A stretch of 64,000 bases of DNA from Methylobacterium sp. 77 (GTDB lineage Bacteria; Pseudomonadota; Alphaproteobacteria; Rhizobiales; Beijerinckiaceae). The translations under genes were made by a program, and so were the position numbers. Shown here one piece after another: positions 33,206-41,424 of the stretch (positions are counted from its first letter, which is position 1; every line of letters begins with the position of its first letter). The notes beneath the pieces are model-generated. The model had not been told where the DNA came from. It ran no database searches and saw nothing but the letters and a program-made list of their open reading frames with translations. Location: the NCBI RefSeq assembly GCF_000372825.1, contig NZ_KB910516.1, positions 3,577,825 to 3,641,824 of the forward strand, in the 5' to 3' direction.

Positions 33206-34432
33206 TCAGGCTTCCGCCTCGGCTCGGACCCGGTGGAACACGTCCAGATGCGCCGGCTCCGGCGGCGCCCCTCGCACGCGCTCGAAGGCGAGCCGGAAGA
33301 GGTCTTCCGGGTCGCGCTCGGACAAGCGGACGAGCGGGGCCGCGTCCACGGCCTCCGCGACCGGATCGGCCGCGGCCGTCACGCGGGTATCGACGATGCG
33401 CACGGGGAAGCCTTCCGCGATCCGGTCGACCTCCGCCCGATGTCCCGGTCCCAACCCCTCTCGGGCGAGCCGGACCTGGATGTAGGGCCGCTCCTCCATC
33501 GGCAGGGCCGGGTCGAGGCCGAGCGCCGCGAGATGATCGCCGAGCTCGGAGAGCCGCATGTCGCCGCGCGGCGGCAGGCGCAGGAACGGGACCGGGCGCG
33601 GGATCGGGATGTGCTCCACCCGTGCCGGCCCGTCGCCGAGGGTGACGAGGCTGACCCCATGGGCATAGGGCTGCTCGGTGGCCGAGAGCGGAAACAGCGA
33701 GCCGGAATAGCGCACCATTCCGCCGCCTATGGTCTGCGCTTTGTGGAGATGGCCCAGAGCCACGTAATCGGCCTCCCCCGGAAACACGTCGGGCGGAACG
33801 GCATGCTCGCCGCCGACGAGAATGCGGCGCTCGGCTCCCTCCGATTCGGTTCCCCCGGCCACGTGCAGGTGCCCGGTGAGGAGGAGGGGCAGGCCGGAGA
33901 GATGCGGCGTCGCGGCCTCCATCACCTGGGCGTAGAGCGCGCGCACCGCCCGCACGATGGGTGAGCCTTCGTCCTTCCGCATCGGAGGCAGGCAGGCGGC
34001 GGTGGGATAGGACACCGCCAGGATCTGAGCCGCCACGTCCCCGTTCCGCAGGATCGGCACGAGGTGACGCTCGATGGAGAGGGCGCCGTCGCGGCGGCGG
34101 ACGTTGCCGATCACCCGCACGCCGATCGCCGCCAGGATCGGGCTCGGCGCCTCGAGCCGTCCCGCCGCATCGTGATTGCCGGCAGTGAGGACGATGGTCA
34201 TGGAGGGGCGCGCCCGGTGCAGGCGCACCAGCACGTCGTAGAGGAGCGCCTGCGCCTCGCCGGACGGGTTCTGGCTGTCGTAGACGTCGCCCGCCACGAC
34301 CAGGGCGTCGACCTCATGGCCGATGACGATGGCTTCGAGATGGGCGAGCGCTCTGGCATGCTCGTGATGGCGCGAATAGCCGCGCAGGGACTGCCCGATA
34401 TGCCAGTCGCCCGTATGCAGCACGCGGATCAC
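33206..34432 (-). CDS. sbcD: Exonuclease SbcCD, nuclease subunit SbcD
   Basis: 408 residues from GTG 34432, chosen because GGAG lies 7 bases upstream and the family starts directly with the first motif; ATG 34474 would add 14 residues without a ribosome binding site. Metallophosphoesterase motifs: HTGDWHIGQSL (D-x-H), VVAGDVYDSQNPS (G-D), VLTAGNHD (G-N-H-D), LLLTGHLHVAGG and YVALGHLHKAQ (G-H-x-H). It binds two Mn ions and cuts DNA ends and hairpins with SbcC. It normally overlaps sbcC, but here about 6.7 kb lies between them. Confidence 0.95.
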   Translation of the reverse strand: MIRVLHTGDWHIGQSLRGYSRHHEHARALAHLEAIVIGHEVDALVVAGDVYDSQNPSGEAQALLYDVLVRLHRARPSMTIVLTAGNHDAAGRLEAPSPILAAIGVRVIGNVRRRDGALSIERHLVPILRNGDVAAQILAVSYPTAACLPPMRKDEGSPIVRAVRALYAQVMEAATPHLSGLPLLLTGHLHVAGGTESEGAERRILVGGEHAVPPDVFPGEADYVALGHLHKAQTIGGGMVRYSGSLFPLSATEQPYAHGVSLVTLGDGPARVEHIPIPRPVPFLRLPPRGDMRLSELGDHLAALGLDPALPMEERPYIQVRLAREGLGPGHRAEVDRIAEGFPVRIVDTRVTAAADPVAEAVDAAPLVRLSERDPEDLFRLAFERVRGAPPEPAHLDVFHRVRAEAEA

Positions 34433-34550
34433 GTCATCGCTCCAAGATTGCCCCAACGAGGTTGCCCGAGCCATTTCGCACAGAAATGCTCGCCGAGGGC
34501 CGAGCCTTGTAGCGCGTCGCCGAGACGCGTCCTACCCGGCCCCCTCGCGG

Positions 34551-34925
34551 TCAGCGGCAGACGGTCACGGTCTTGACCACCCAGCCCTCGCCGGGCTGCC
34601 ACAGCTTGCGGCGGCTGCGCCCGCACCGGAGCTCGTCCGGCTCGGCCGATGCCCAGGTCACACCCGGCGCGTCGGTCGAGTTCGCGTCCGAGGGACCGGC
34701 GTCCTTGGCGAGGGATCCGGTCGCGGCGGGGGCCGGCTTGGCCTTCACCGATCTCGTCCTTTCGACGGATTTCGCCTTTGAGGCTTTTGCAGCGGCCGCC
34801 GAGCGAGCCGGCTTCGGAGCGGCAAAGGCCTCGCTTGGCCCTAAGGCGATGATGGGCCCCACGGCAACGAGCAGCGCCAGCGTGAGGACCGACGCGCCAA
34901 GGCGTGCGAACGAAGAAATCGGCAC
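34551..34925 (-). CDS. Secreted Ala/Lys-rich hypothetical protein
   Basis: 124 residues. Signal peptide FARLGASVLTLALLVAVGPI with probable cleavage after EAFAA. The middle is a low-complexity Ala/Lys/Ser stretch (KPARSAAAAKASKAKSVERT), then a short ordered end with two cysteines (ELRCGRSRRKLW and VVKTVTVCR) that may form a disulphide, and several tryptophans. The Cys-flanked WQPGEGWVV segment could be the folded part. No family recognised. The gene lies 118 bases upstream of sbcD on the same strand. Confidence 0.65.
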   Translation of the reverse strand: MPISSFARLGASVLTLALLVAVGPIIALGPSEAFAAPKPARSAAAAKASKAKSVERTRSVKAKPAPAATGSLAKDAGPSDANSTDAPGVTWASAEPDELRCGRSRRKLWQPGEGWVVKTVTVCR

Positions 34926-35223
34926 AGGATTGGTCCGTCTTCCGAGGATTCGATGGTGTTGAAAAGCGTCAGCTTATGTCGATGCGACGGGACGTTTTTG
35001 CAATCGCAAAGGTCAGCGAACCTCAGACATGTCCCGCTCATTTTCGCGGCATGATGAAGGGTCTGTCGACCTGTCCATTCGGACGAGGGGAACAGCCTGC
35101 CCTGACCGCAATGCTGGTCAGCAATGGTCATCGCGTGACGGCAGCCCCTGGTCTTGTTAAGTCACCGCCCAATCTTGGCTTTAGTCCTCGCACCCATGCG
35201 AGCGGCCCATCTCTGAGCACCCC

Positions 35224-36159
35224 ATGCCCGAACGCCCCATCCTCCTGCGACCCACTCTTCCCTTCAGCCGGCGGACCCTGCTGAGCGGCGCGGGCGCGGC
35301 ACTGACCGTCCTCGGTTCCCCGCTCACCGCCCTGGCCCAGGTTCGCGGCCGTCTCGCCATCGAATCCGATGACGGGTACGGCCCCTATGACGACGACCGC
35401 CTCTACCGGGACGAGGCGGGCCGGCTCTACCGCCGCCGTGGCGGGCGCTACGAGCCGTATCGCGAGCGCACCACCGCACCGCGCTTCGAGGACGATCCCG
35501 ATGCGGACCCCTATGCCGATCCGAACGCCCGGCGCAGGGCCGCCCAGCCGCCCGCGAATCAGGGTGATCAGGCGTCCCGCCCCGTGGATAACGGGCCGAT
35601 CGACTACGCGCGGGCCTATGCCGCGATCACCGACGAGCCGTTCCCGGTCAATGCCTTCAACTGGCGCAAGGCGAACCCGGTCTTCCTGCGCCAGGAGATC
35701 GCCTATACCGGCGCGGAGCCTCCCGGCACCATCGTGGTCGATCCGCGTGCGCACCATCTCACCTTGGTCCAGGCCAACGGCCGTGCGCGCCGCTACGGTG
35801 TCGGTGTCGGCAAGCAGGGCTTTTCCTGGTCCGGGGTCTCGACGGTGAATTCCAAGCAGATGTGGCCGGACTGGTATCCGCCGAAGGAGATGATCGCCCG
35901 GACGCCCAAGCTCGCGCGGTCGGTGAGCCAGCTCCAGAGCGGCCTCGGCGTTCCGGGCGGCTCCCGCAATCCGCTCGGTGCGCGGGCGCATTACCTGTGG
36001 CAGGACAACAAGGACACGCTCTACCGCATCCACGGCACGCTGGAGCCCGAATCGATCGGCCTCAGCGTCTCCTCCGGCTGCATCCGTATGATCAATCAGG
36101 ATGTGATCGACCTCTACGGTCGTGTCGAGATCGGCTCCCGGGTGGTCGTCCTGACCTGA
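35224..36159 (+). CDS. L,D-transpeptidase (YkuD domain), exported
   Basis: 311 residues. The N-terminus SRRTLLSGAGAALTVLGSPL then ALAQ looks like a twin-arginine-type signal. An Asp/Arg/Tyr-rich linker follows (residues 45-115). The catalytic YkuD domain begins at PPGTIVVDPRAHHLTLVQAN and ends with the active site HGTLEPESIGLSVSSGCIRM, in which His and the S-x-G-C-I-R cysteine are conserved. The enzyme makes 3-3 cross-links in peptidoglycan or attaches proteins to it in the periplasm; alphaproteobacteria hold many paralogues. It is divergent from the secreted-protein gene to its left and is followed by a hairpin at 36181. Confidence 0.95.
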   Translation: MPERPILLRPTLPFSRRTLLSGAGAALTVLGSPLTALAQVRGRLAIESDDGYGPYDDDRLYRDEAGRLYRRRGGRYEPYRERTTAPRFEDDPDADPYADPNARRRAAQPPANQGDQASRPVDNGPIDYARAYAAITDEPFPVNAFNWRKANPVFLRQEIAYTGAEPPGTIVVDPRAHHLTLVQANGRARRYGVGVGKQGFSWSGVSTVNSKQMWPDWYPPKEMIARTPKLARSVSQLQSGLGVPGGSRNPLGARAHYLWQDNKDTLYRIHGTLEPESIGLSVSSGCIRMINQDVIDLYGRVEIGSRVVVLT

Positions 36160-36180
36160 TCCCTTTCTCCTGCTGCTCCG

Positions 36181-36203
36181 CCCGGCGGGCTCGTCCCGCC
36201 GGG
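36181..36203 (+). terminator. Terminator-like hairpin after the L,D-transpeptidase
   Basis: Perfect 9-base stem CCCGGCGGG / CCCGCCGGG with a 5-base loop, 22 bases past the stop. No T run follows, so termination may need Rho. Confidence 0.4.
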
Positions 36204-36373
36204 GTCCCCCGATCACGACGTGAATCTCGGCCCGTGTCGCAGTCACGACCGCGAGAGTGTCGGCGCACTCTGCATCGCGAATCGGAACTTCCCCCGCCTC
36301 TCTGGCTTTTTCCCGTCACGGGGCGTGCGCTGGACGCCGCCCACGATCGGAATTCAACCGGAGTTATGACGTC

Positions 36374-36910
36374 ATGGCAAAGAGCTTGAGCGGACGCACG
36401 CGCGTTGACGGCGACCGCCTGAACACCCCCACCGACCTTCCCCCCGAGGCGACCAAGAAGATCGCCGAGGGCCTGACGGTTCTGCTGTCCGACCTCTTCG
36501 CTCTCTACGTGAAGACGAAGAATTTCCACTGGCACGTCAGCGGCCCGAATTTCCGCGACTATCACCTCATGCTCGACGAGCAGTCGCAGCAGATCTTCGG
36601 CATCATCGACGATGTCGGCGAGCGCGCCCGCAAGATCGGCGGCACGACATTGCGGTCACTCGGCCAGGCGTCGAAGCTGTCCCGCGTCGAAGACAACGAC
36701 GCCGAGTATGTCAGCCCGCTCGAGATGCTCGCCGAACTGCGCGACGACAACAAGACCCTCACCGCCAACATGCGCGAGCTGCACGAGGTGACGGACGAGG
36801 CCAAGGACGTCTCGACCACGAGCCTGCTCGAAGAGTGGATCGACCAGTCCGAGGAGCGGACCTGGTTCCTCTACGAGGCGACCCGCAACGCCACAGAGGG
36901 CGGCCACTGA
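36374..36910 (+). CDS. dps: Dps family DNA-binding ferritin-like protein
   Basis: 178 residues from ATG 36374; the frame is open from 36257 but the earlier part is not protein-like. The ferroxidase region VKTKNFHWHVSGPNFRDYHL, then LDEQSQQIFGIID, holds the conserved His, Asp and Glu at the dimer interface. The C-terminal helix (EEWIDQSEERTWFLYEATRN) is typical. The family stores iron, detoxifies peroxide and in many cases coats DNA in starvation. A basic N-terminal tail (AKSLSGRTRVDGDR) may contact DNA. A strong terminator follows at 36941. Confidence 0.93.
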   Translation: MAKSLSGRTRVDGDRLNTPTDLPPEATKKIAEGLTVLLSDLFALYVKTKNFHWHVSGPNFRDYHLMLDEQSQQIFGIIDDVGERARKIGGTTLRSLGQASKLSRVEDNDAEYVSPLEMLAELRDDNKTLTANMRELHEVTDEAKDVSTTSLLEEWIDQSEERTWFLYEATRNATEGGH

Positions 36911-36940
36911 TCCTGGTCGATTCTATCACCCAAGGAAAAA

Positions 36941-36972
36941 GGCCCCGCATCATCCGATGCGGGGCCTTTTTT
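36941..36972 (+). terminator. Strong bidirectional terminator after dps
   Basis: 10-base perfect stem GGCCCCGCAT / ATGCGGGGCC with a 6-base loop, followed by TTTTTT. AAAAA on the left lets it serve the leftward gene at 37015-37212 as well. Confidence 0.95.
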
Positions 36973-37014
36973 CGCGTCATCGGCATCCGGTGGATGCCGG
37001 CGCGGCTGCGTCGT

Positions 37015-37212
37015 TCACGAAGCGAGGGTGATCTCGCCCTCGCGGACGGCGCGCTCACCACCGCCGGACTTGATCCGGTAGAAGGGCTCGCCGGTCTGGT
37101 CCTCGGGAACGAGGCGCACGATCTCGAACACGTCGGCGGGATCGGTCTTGACGTCGGCATAGCCGATGCGCGCGCGGCGGACGCGCTGCCCTAGCTTGAA
37201 CTTGTGGGCCAT
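37015..37212 (-). CDS. Small conserved hypothetical protein (65 aa)
   Basis: ATG 37212; the frame is open further but the earlier part does not look coding. The product starts AHKFKLGQRVRRARIGYADV and continues with VFEIVRLVPEDQTGEPFYRI and KSGGGERAVREGEITLA. This beta-rich, basic pattern is, from memory, common as a single-gene hypothetical in Hyphomicrobiales. It looks like a small SH3-like barrel. It shares the terminator at 36941 with dps on the other side. Confidence 0.7.
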   Translation of the reverse strand: MAHKFKLGQRVRRARIGYADVKTDPADVFEIVRLVPEDQTGEPFYRIKSGGGERAVREGEITLAS

Positions 37213-37427
37213 GGGATGTGCCTTTCTGAGTTGACGCGAAACGGTCTCGCGTCCTCGGACGGGTAATCGTGGTCCCCAGTCGCCTTGCCTCACGGAAAAG
37301 GACGAGATGAGCGGCAGCCCCGTCCGGAGATGCCACCCTGCGCTCGAACCCTCACGAAGGACCGAGCCAACCCATTCGGTCGCGACCGCCCCGATCATCT
37401 GACCGCGGCGGCGACACCGAATCCCGA

Positions 37428-37526
37428 AAGCATGCTTCCCGAACTCTTATCGGGAGAGCGATGCTCTAAGTTTTTGTTCTGCAGCATCTTTTTTCGGAAA
37501 ATGGCATCCAGTTTCCGCGCCGATGC
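37428..37526. repeat. Two neighbouring interspersed palindromes
   Basis: First hairpin: AGCATGCTTCCCGA / TCGGGAGAGCGATGCT at 37428-37473. Second: GCATCTTTTTTCGGAAAATGG / CCAGTTTCCGCGCCGATGC at 37484-37526. From memory the pair, joined by a T-rich linker, is a composite element repeated in methylobacterial genomes. It fills the space between the small hypothetical gene and the DUF6481 gene. Confidence 0.65.
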
Positions 37527-37541
37527 TTCCTATGCGCGAGC

Positions 37542-37880
37542 CTACTTGCGGGCCTTGGCCTTGCGAGCGGCGTAGCGGGCATCGCGTTGCTGCTTCTGCT
37601 CGATGCGAGCGGCAGCGGCGAGAGCGATCTTCTCTTCGGCGAGGCGGACGGCCTCGATGGCCTGACGCTCGCGCTCGGCCTCGGCCTCTGCTGCGGCTTG
37701 GGCGGCGGCGGCGGCCCGTTCGGCTTCGCGGGCGGCAAAGCGGATTTCGCGCTCGCGGGCGATGGCCTCACGCTCGGCCTTGCGGGCCAGTACCGTCGGA
37801 TCGTCAGCGGCCGGGCGGTCGCGGAAACGCGCCAGCGCGGCCTGACGGGCTTCCTGCGAAGCCTTGAGGCGGTCGGTCAT
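37542..37880 (-). CDS. DUF6481 family charged helical protein
   Basis: 112 residues from ATG 37880; the frame continues upstream to 37985 but the upstream part is leader-like. The product (TDRLKASQEARQAALARFRD then AEREAIAREREIRFAAREAE) is one long Ala/Glu/Arg helix, and the ending RDARYAARKAKARK is basic. DUF6481 proteins are unknown in function. It lies downstream of cspA on the same strand with an inverted repeat between them, so a cold-shock link is possible. Confidence 0.75.
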   Translation of the reverse strand: MTDRLKASQEARQAALARFRDRPAADDPTVLARKAEREAIAREREIRFAAREAERAAAAAQAAAEAEAERERQAIEAVRLAEEKIALAAAARIEQKQQRDARYAARKAKARK

Positions 37881-37972
37881 GGAGTTTTCGTTGAATTGGC
37901 TCACACAGAATCCTGATTTGGGAAGCGGCGGGCAATGCCGCGGACAGAGAAGAGTTGGTCGAAAACGCAGGA

Positions 37973-37997
37973 AGCCGCTCTCCAATGGAGAGCGGCT
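37973..37997 (-). terminator. Hairpin between cspA and the DUF6481 gene
   Basis: Perfect 11-base stem AGCCGCTCTCC / GGAGAGCGGCT with a 3-base loop. On the reverse strand it is followed by TCCTGCGTTTTCG, a broken T tract. It could end or attenuate cspA transcription, or mark the mRNA 3' end. Confidence 0.55.
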
Positions 37998-38053
37998 CCT
38001 TGTCCATTGTCAGGCTCTCGAAGAGCCTACCATGGACCACGCAGCGTTGAGGC

Positions 38054-38263
38054 TTACGCGGCCTGGAGGCTGCCGGCGGACTGCTTGCCGCTGCGCTTGT
38101 CGGTTTCCATTTCGTAGGAAACCTTCTGGCCTTCGGCGAGGCCGCGCATGCCTGCGCGCTCGACGGCGGAGATGTGCACGAACACGTCGTTGCCGCCGTT
38201 ATCCGGCTGGATGAAGCCGAAGCCCTTTTGCTCGTTGAACCACTTAACAGTACCGACAGCCAT
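38054..38263 (-). CDS. cspA: Cold-shock protein, CspA family
   Basis: 69 residues from ATG 38263. Two ATG codons stand in a row at 38266 and 38263; AAGGA is 5 bases from the second and only 2 from the first, so the second is chosen. RNA-binding motifs RNP1 (KGFGFIQPD) and RNP2 (VFVHISAV) are intact. The protein melts RNA secondary structure and may act as an antiterminator. The 270 bases upstream have no gene and could hold the long 5' leader typical of csp mRNAs. Confidence 0.96.
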   Translation of the reverse strand: MAVGTVKWFNEQKGFGFIQPDNGGNDVFVHISAVERAGMRGLAEGQKVSYEMETDKRSGKQSAGSLQAA

Positions 38264-38538
38264 CATAATCCTTCGCCCTTGCGGGCATCATAGTTCGGAG
38301 GTCCGCACGAAGATGCACGGCCTTCTCCGTTGTCTCGCCACGCATCAGACCCTCACAGCGCAAAAGCCTCACGACTCACGCAAATGAAAATCGACCACGT
38401 ATCGATGGCTGCTATGTACTCCCTGAGGGACGATTTAGCAAACGCCGTGAAAAACTTGGGTTTTATTCACATCGGTCCCGATGAAATTTGGACGACGTCC
38501 GGTATTCCCCGGCGCTGCTCCCGCTTCGCAGGCGGGGC

Positions 38539-39822
38539 TCATTCGGCGGGTGACGAGGCCAGCGGCAGGGCGAGCTGAGCGCTCTCGGTGTCGCGCCCGC
38601 TGCGGCGGTCGAGGAAGCCGAGGATCGGCGAGACGCTCACGCCGTGCAGGATGATCGAGAGGAGGATGGTCAGCCCGGCGGTGCTCCACAGGAGGCCCGG
38701 ACGCTCGAACGCAGCATGGCCGAGGGCGAAGGCGAGATAGTAGATCGTGCCGAGGCCCCTGATTCCGAACACGCTGATCACCGCCCGCTCACTGGCGGGC
38801 TTGTCATGCCCGATGAGACTGATCCAGCCGCAGAGCGGCCGCACGGCGAAGAGCACGAGCAGCGCGAAGGCGATGCCCTCCCAGGTGAGGTCGCGCAGGA
38901 GTCCGCCGCCGATGGCAAGGCCGAAGCCGACCAGGAGCACCATCATCGCCAGTCGCTCGAAAGCCTCGGCCGATCCGTAGAGGGCATGATGGTAATCGTT
39001 GCCGCGGTCGGACCAGCGCATGGCGAGAGCCGCCACGAAGACGCCGACGAAGCCGTAGCCGTGCACGGCCTCGACGGCGGCATAGGTCAGGCAGGTGATG
39101 CCCAGGGCGACGAAGCCATCGCCCGTGCGCGACAGGCGCGCCCGGTTCGGCAGATGGAACGTCAACCAGCCGAGACCCCGTCCCATGGCTGCGCCGAGGA
39201 CGATTCCGGCGAGGATCTTCCACACCAGGGAGATCCCGATCCATTCGGCCCATCCGCCGGCACCGAGCCCGTTGGCGGCGGTGAGCGCGATGGCGAGGTT
39301 GACGAAGGGAAAGGCGAGCCCGTCATTCAGCCCGGCCTCGGAAGTGAGGCCGAACCGCATCTCGTCCTCACCTCCCTGGGACGGTGGGCCGACCTGTACC
39401 TCGGAGGCGAGGACCGGATCGGTCGGCGCGAGGGCAGCCGCGATCAGCAGTGACGACGCGACGCCGAGGCCGAGCAGGTGCGACGCCAGGAACCCGATGA
39501 GGAGGATCGTCAGCGGCATGGCGACGGCGAGGAGGCGCCACGTCACCATCCAGCGCCTCCACCCGATGCGGCGGTCGAGTTTCAGCCCGGCCCCCATCAG
39601 CGAGATGATGACGACGAATTCGCTGGTTCTCTCGATGAGCCGCAGATGATGCTCAGGTTGCGGCGAGAGACCGGAGATTCCGGGGATCAGCGACAGGCCG
39701 GCTCCGATCGCGACACAGCAGATCGGCAGCGACAGCGGCAATTGCCGGAGTGCCATCGGCAGCCAGGCGGTGAGGAGCACGAGCGCTCCGAAACCGCCGA
39801 GCATGTAGATATACGCGTCCAT
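38539..39822 (-). CDS. Cation:proton antiporter (CPA1-type)
   Basis: 427 residues with 11-12 predicted membrane helices. The ion-binding region LIAAALAPTDPVLASEVQVG followed by SEAGLNDGLAFPFVNLAIAL carries the conserved Asp pair of CPA antiporters. Other hydrophobic spans include VFVAALAMRW and AERAVISVFGIRGLGTIYYL, the R-G-x-G-x-x-Y motif of helix 11. The family exchanges Na+ or K+ for H+ at the inner membrane. It has no large cytoplasmic domain. It stands alone between cspA and the oxidoreductase, all on the reverse strand. Confidence 0.92.
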   Translation of the reverse strand: MDAYIYMLGGFGALVLLTAWLPMALRQLPLSLPICCVAIGAGLSLIPGISGLSPQPEHHLRLIERTSEFVVIISLMGAGLKLDRRIGWRRWMVTWRLLAVAMPLTILLIGFLASHLLGLGVASSLLIAAALAPTDPVLASEVQVGPPSQGGEDEMRFGLTSEAGLNDGLAFPFVNLAIALTAANGLGAGGWAEWIGISLVWKILAGIVLGAAMGRGLGWLTFHLPNRARLSRTGDGFVALGITCLTYAAVEAVHGYGFVGVFVAALAMRWSDRGNDYHHALYGSAEAFERLAMMVLLVGFGLAIGGGLLRDLTWEGIAFALLVLFAVRPLCGWISLIGHDKPASERAVISVFGIRGLGTIYYLAFALGHAAFERPGLLWSTAGLTILLSIILHGVSVSPILGFLDRRSGRDTESAQLALPLASSPAE

Positions 39823-39963
39823 GACGACCGACTTGTCCCTGCACGTTCTTCGCCGGAATCATCACGACCCATACGCAAGACCGATTTTGTGCCGCACAAT
39901 TCCAGGTGGAGAGGCCGCGGTTTCGTGCCGCCTATCCTGCCCACCTTCTTCTCCCGCCCGCCT

Positions 39964-41184
39964 TCAGAGCGTGCCCGACCGCATCGTCATGTCGGGATTG
40001 AGATCGACCCATCTGCGCGTCGCGGCCGCCTGATACAGCGCCTCGATCAGACGAACGTCGCGCAGCCCCATCTCGCCCGGCGTCTGCAATTCCCCACCTT
40101 CCGCGATCACCTGCGAAAGGTGGTCGATCTCGCCGGTGAACTGGACCGCATCGCCCTCGACCGTCAGGATCTCGTCGGCGCGCTTGGCATTGCCGATCAC
40201 CAGGCGGTTGCCCTGGTAGGCGGTGCCGGGATCGAGGGTGGCCACGCCCTTCTCGCCCCAGATGTCGATCCGCTTCTTGTCGGAGGTGTAGCCCGACGAG
40301 ACCGTGGCGCGCCGTCCGGAGGGAAAGACCAGCTGCGCCGTGAACACGTCCTCGACCTCGGCGAAGCGCGGATCGTCGGGCGGCGAACCCATCGAGGCCG
40401 AGACGGAGGACGGGCTCTCGCCGAAGAACCATTGGATGCCGTTGAGACCGTAGATTCCGATATCGACGAGTGAGCCGCCTCCGGCGACCGCCTTCAGCAT
40501 CCGCCACTGGTCGCGTGGGCGTGACGGTTCGAGCGGGCGGTGATGGTCGGAGGAGGCGAACCGGACCTCGCCGAACTCGCCCTTGTCCATCATCGCCTTG
40601 GCGCGGAGATTATGCGGCTCCCAATGGACGCGGTAGGCGATCATCAGCCGACGGTCGGCCGCCTTGGCGGCGTCGATCATCCGCTGGCACTCGGCGGAAC
40701 TGGTCGCCATCGGCTTCTCGCAGAGGACGTGCTTGCCTGCCTCCAGGGCCTTGATGGTGAGGTCGGCATGGGTGGAATTCGGCGTCACGATGTAGACGGC
40801 GGCGATGTCCTTGTTGTCGGCCATCCTCCCCATCGAGCCGTAATCGTAGAGGGCGCCGGGCCCGACCCCATAACGGCCGGCCACGGCCTTGGCCTTTTCC
40901 GGGTTGCCGGAGACGAGGGCGACGATCTTCGAGCGGCGCGCGCGTTCCAGTGCGGGCAGGACCTGCGCCTGGGCGAAGTCGCCGAGTCCGACCACGGCCC
41001 AGCCGAGATGCTGGTCGCGCGGCAGCGGCGGCGGCTGGTCGAGCTTGGGCTCCGGCCGGCCGATCGGGGTGGTGGGGATCGTCTGGGACGCAGCGTGCTC
41101 GGAAGCGAGCGCTCCGCCGATGCCGGCGAGGCTTCCGGCCATGAAGAGGCGGCGGGACGGCGCAGTATTCGAGGCGTCGGACAT
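39964..41184 (-). CDS. Gfo/Idh/MocA family oxidoreductase with Tat signal
   Basis: 406 residues from ATG 41184. The N-terminus SRRLFMAGSLAGIGGALASE is a twin-arginine-like signal, which suits a periplasmic enzyme with tightly held NADP, as in glucose-fructose oxidoreductase. The Rossmann part begins LGWAVVGLGDFAQAQVLPAL, then VYIVTPNSTHADLTIKALEA and HVLCEKPMAT (Glu-Lys-Pro substrate motif). The C-terminal domain has GGGSLVDIGIYGLNGIQWFF with the catalytic Asp. Substrate unknown, most likely a sugar. Separated from yejE by 225 bases. Confidence 0.92.
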   Translation of the reverse strand: MSDASNTAPSRRLFMAGSLAGIGGALASEHAASQTIPTTPIGRPEPKLDQPPPLPRDQHLGWAVVGLGDFAQAQVLPALERARRSKIVALVSGNPEKAKAVAGRYGVGPGALYDYGSMGRMADNKDIAAVYIVTPNSTHADLTIKALEAGKHVLCEKPMATSSAECQRMIDAAKAADRRLMIAYRVHWEPHNLRAKAMMDKGEFGEVRFASSDHHRPLEPSRPRDQWRMLKAVAGGGSLVDIGIYGLNGIQWFFGESPSSVSASMGSPPDDPRFAEVEDVFTAQLVFPSGRRATVSSGYTSDKKRIDIWGEKGVATLDPGTAYQGNRLVIGNAKRADEILTVEGDAVQFTGEIDHLSQVIAEGGELQTPGEMGLRDVRLIEALYQAAATRRWVDLNPDMTMRSGTL

Positions 41185-41387
41185 CGTATCTCCGGACCCA
41201 GGAGGGGTGAATCTCGCGGCCGGATCGCTGGTGCCGCCTCCTGATAACGCGCGTCGGCCCGATCGGATTCCATCGGGACCTGCGGTCGAGGCGCGCGGGA
41301 GTACGACGGAGACGCCAAAGGCACCTCCGCGCAGGCCTCTCCGCTCGCGGTCCCGGCGATCGAAAACGCCTTGAGAGGGAAGGACTC

Positions 41388-41424
41388 GTTCTACTTGAAG
41401 GTCTTGTTCTACTTGAAGGTCTTG
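41388..41424. repeat. 18-base tandem duplication at the yejE stop
   Basis: TTCTACTTGAAGGTCTTG occurs twice back to back (41389-41406 and 41407-41424). On the reverse strand each copy encodes KTFK followed by TAG, so the last codons and stop of yejE are copied behind the gene. This looks like a harmless replication slip. Confidence 0.9.
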
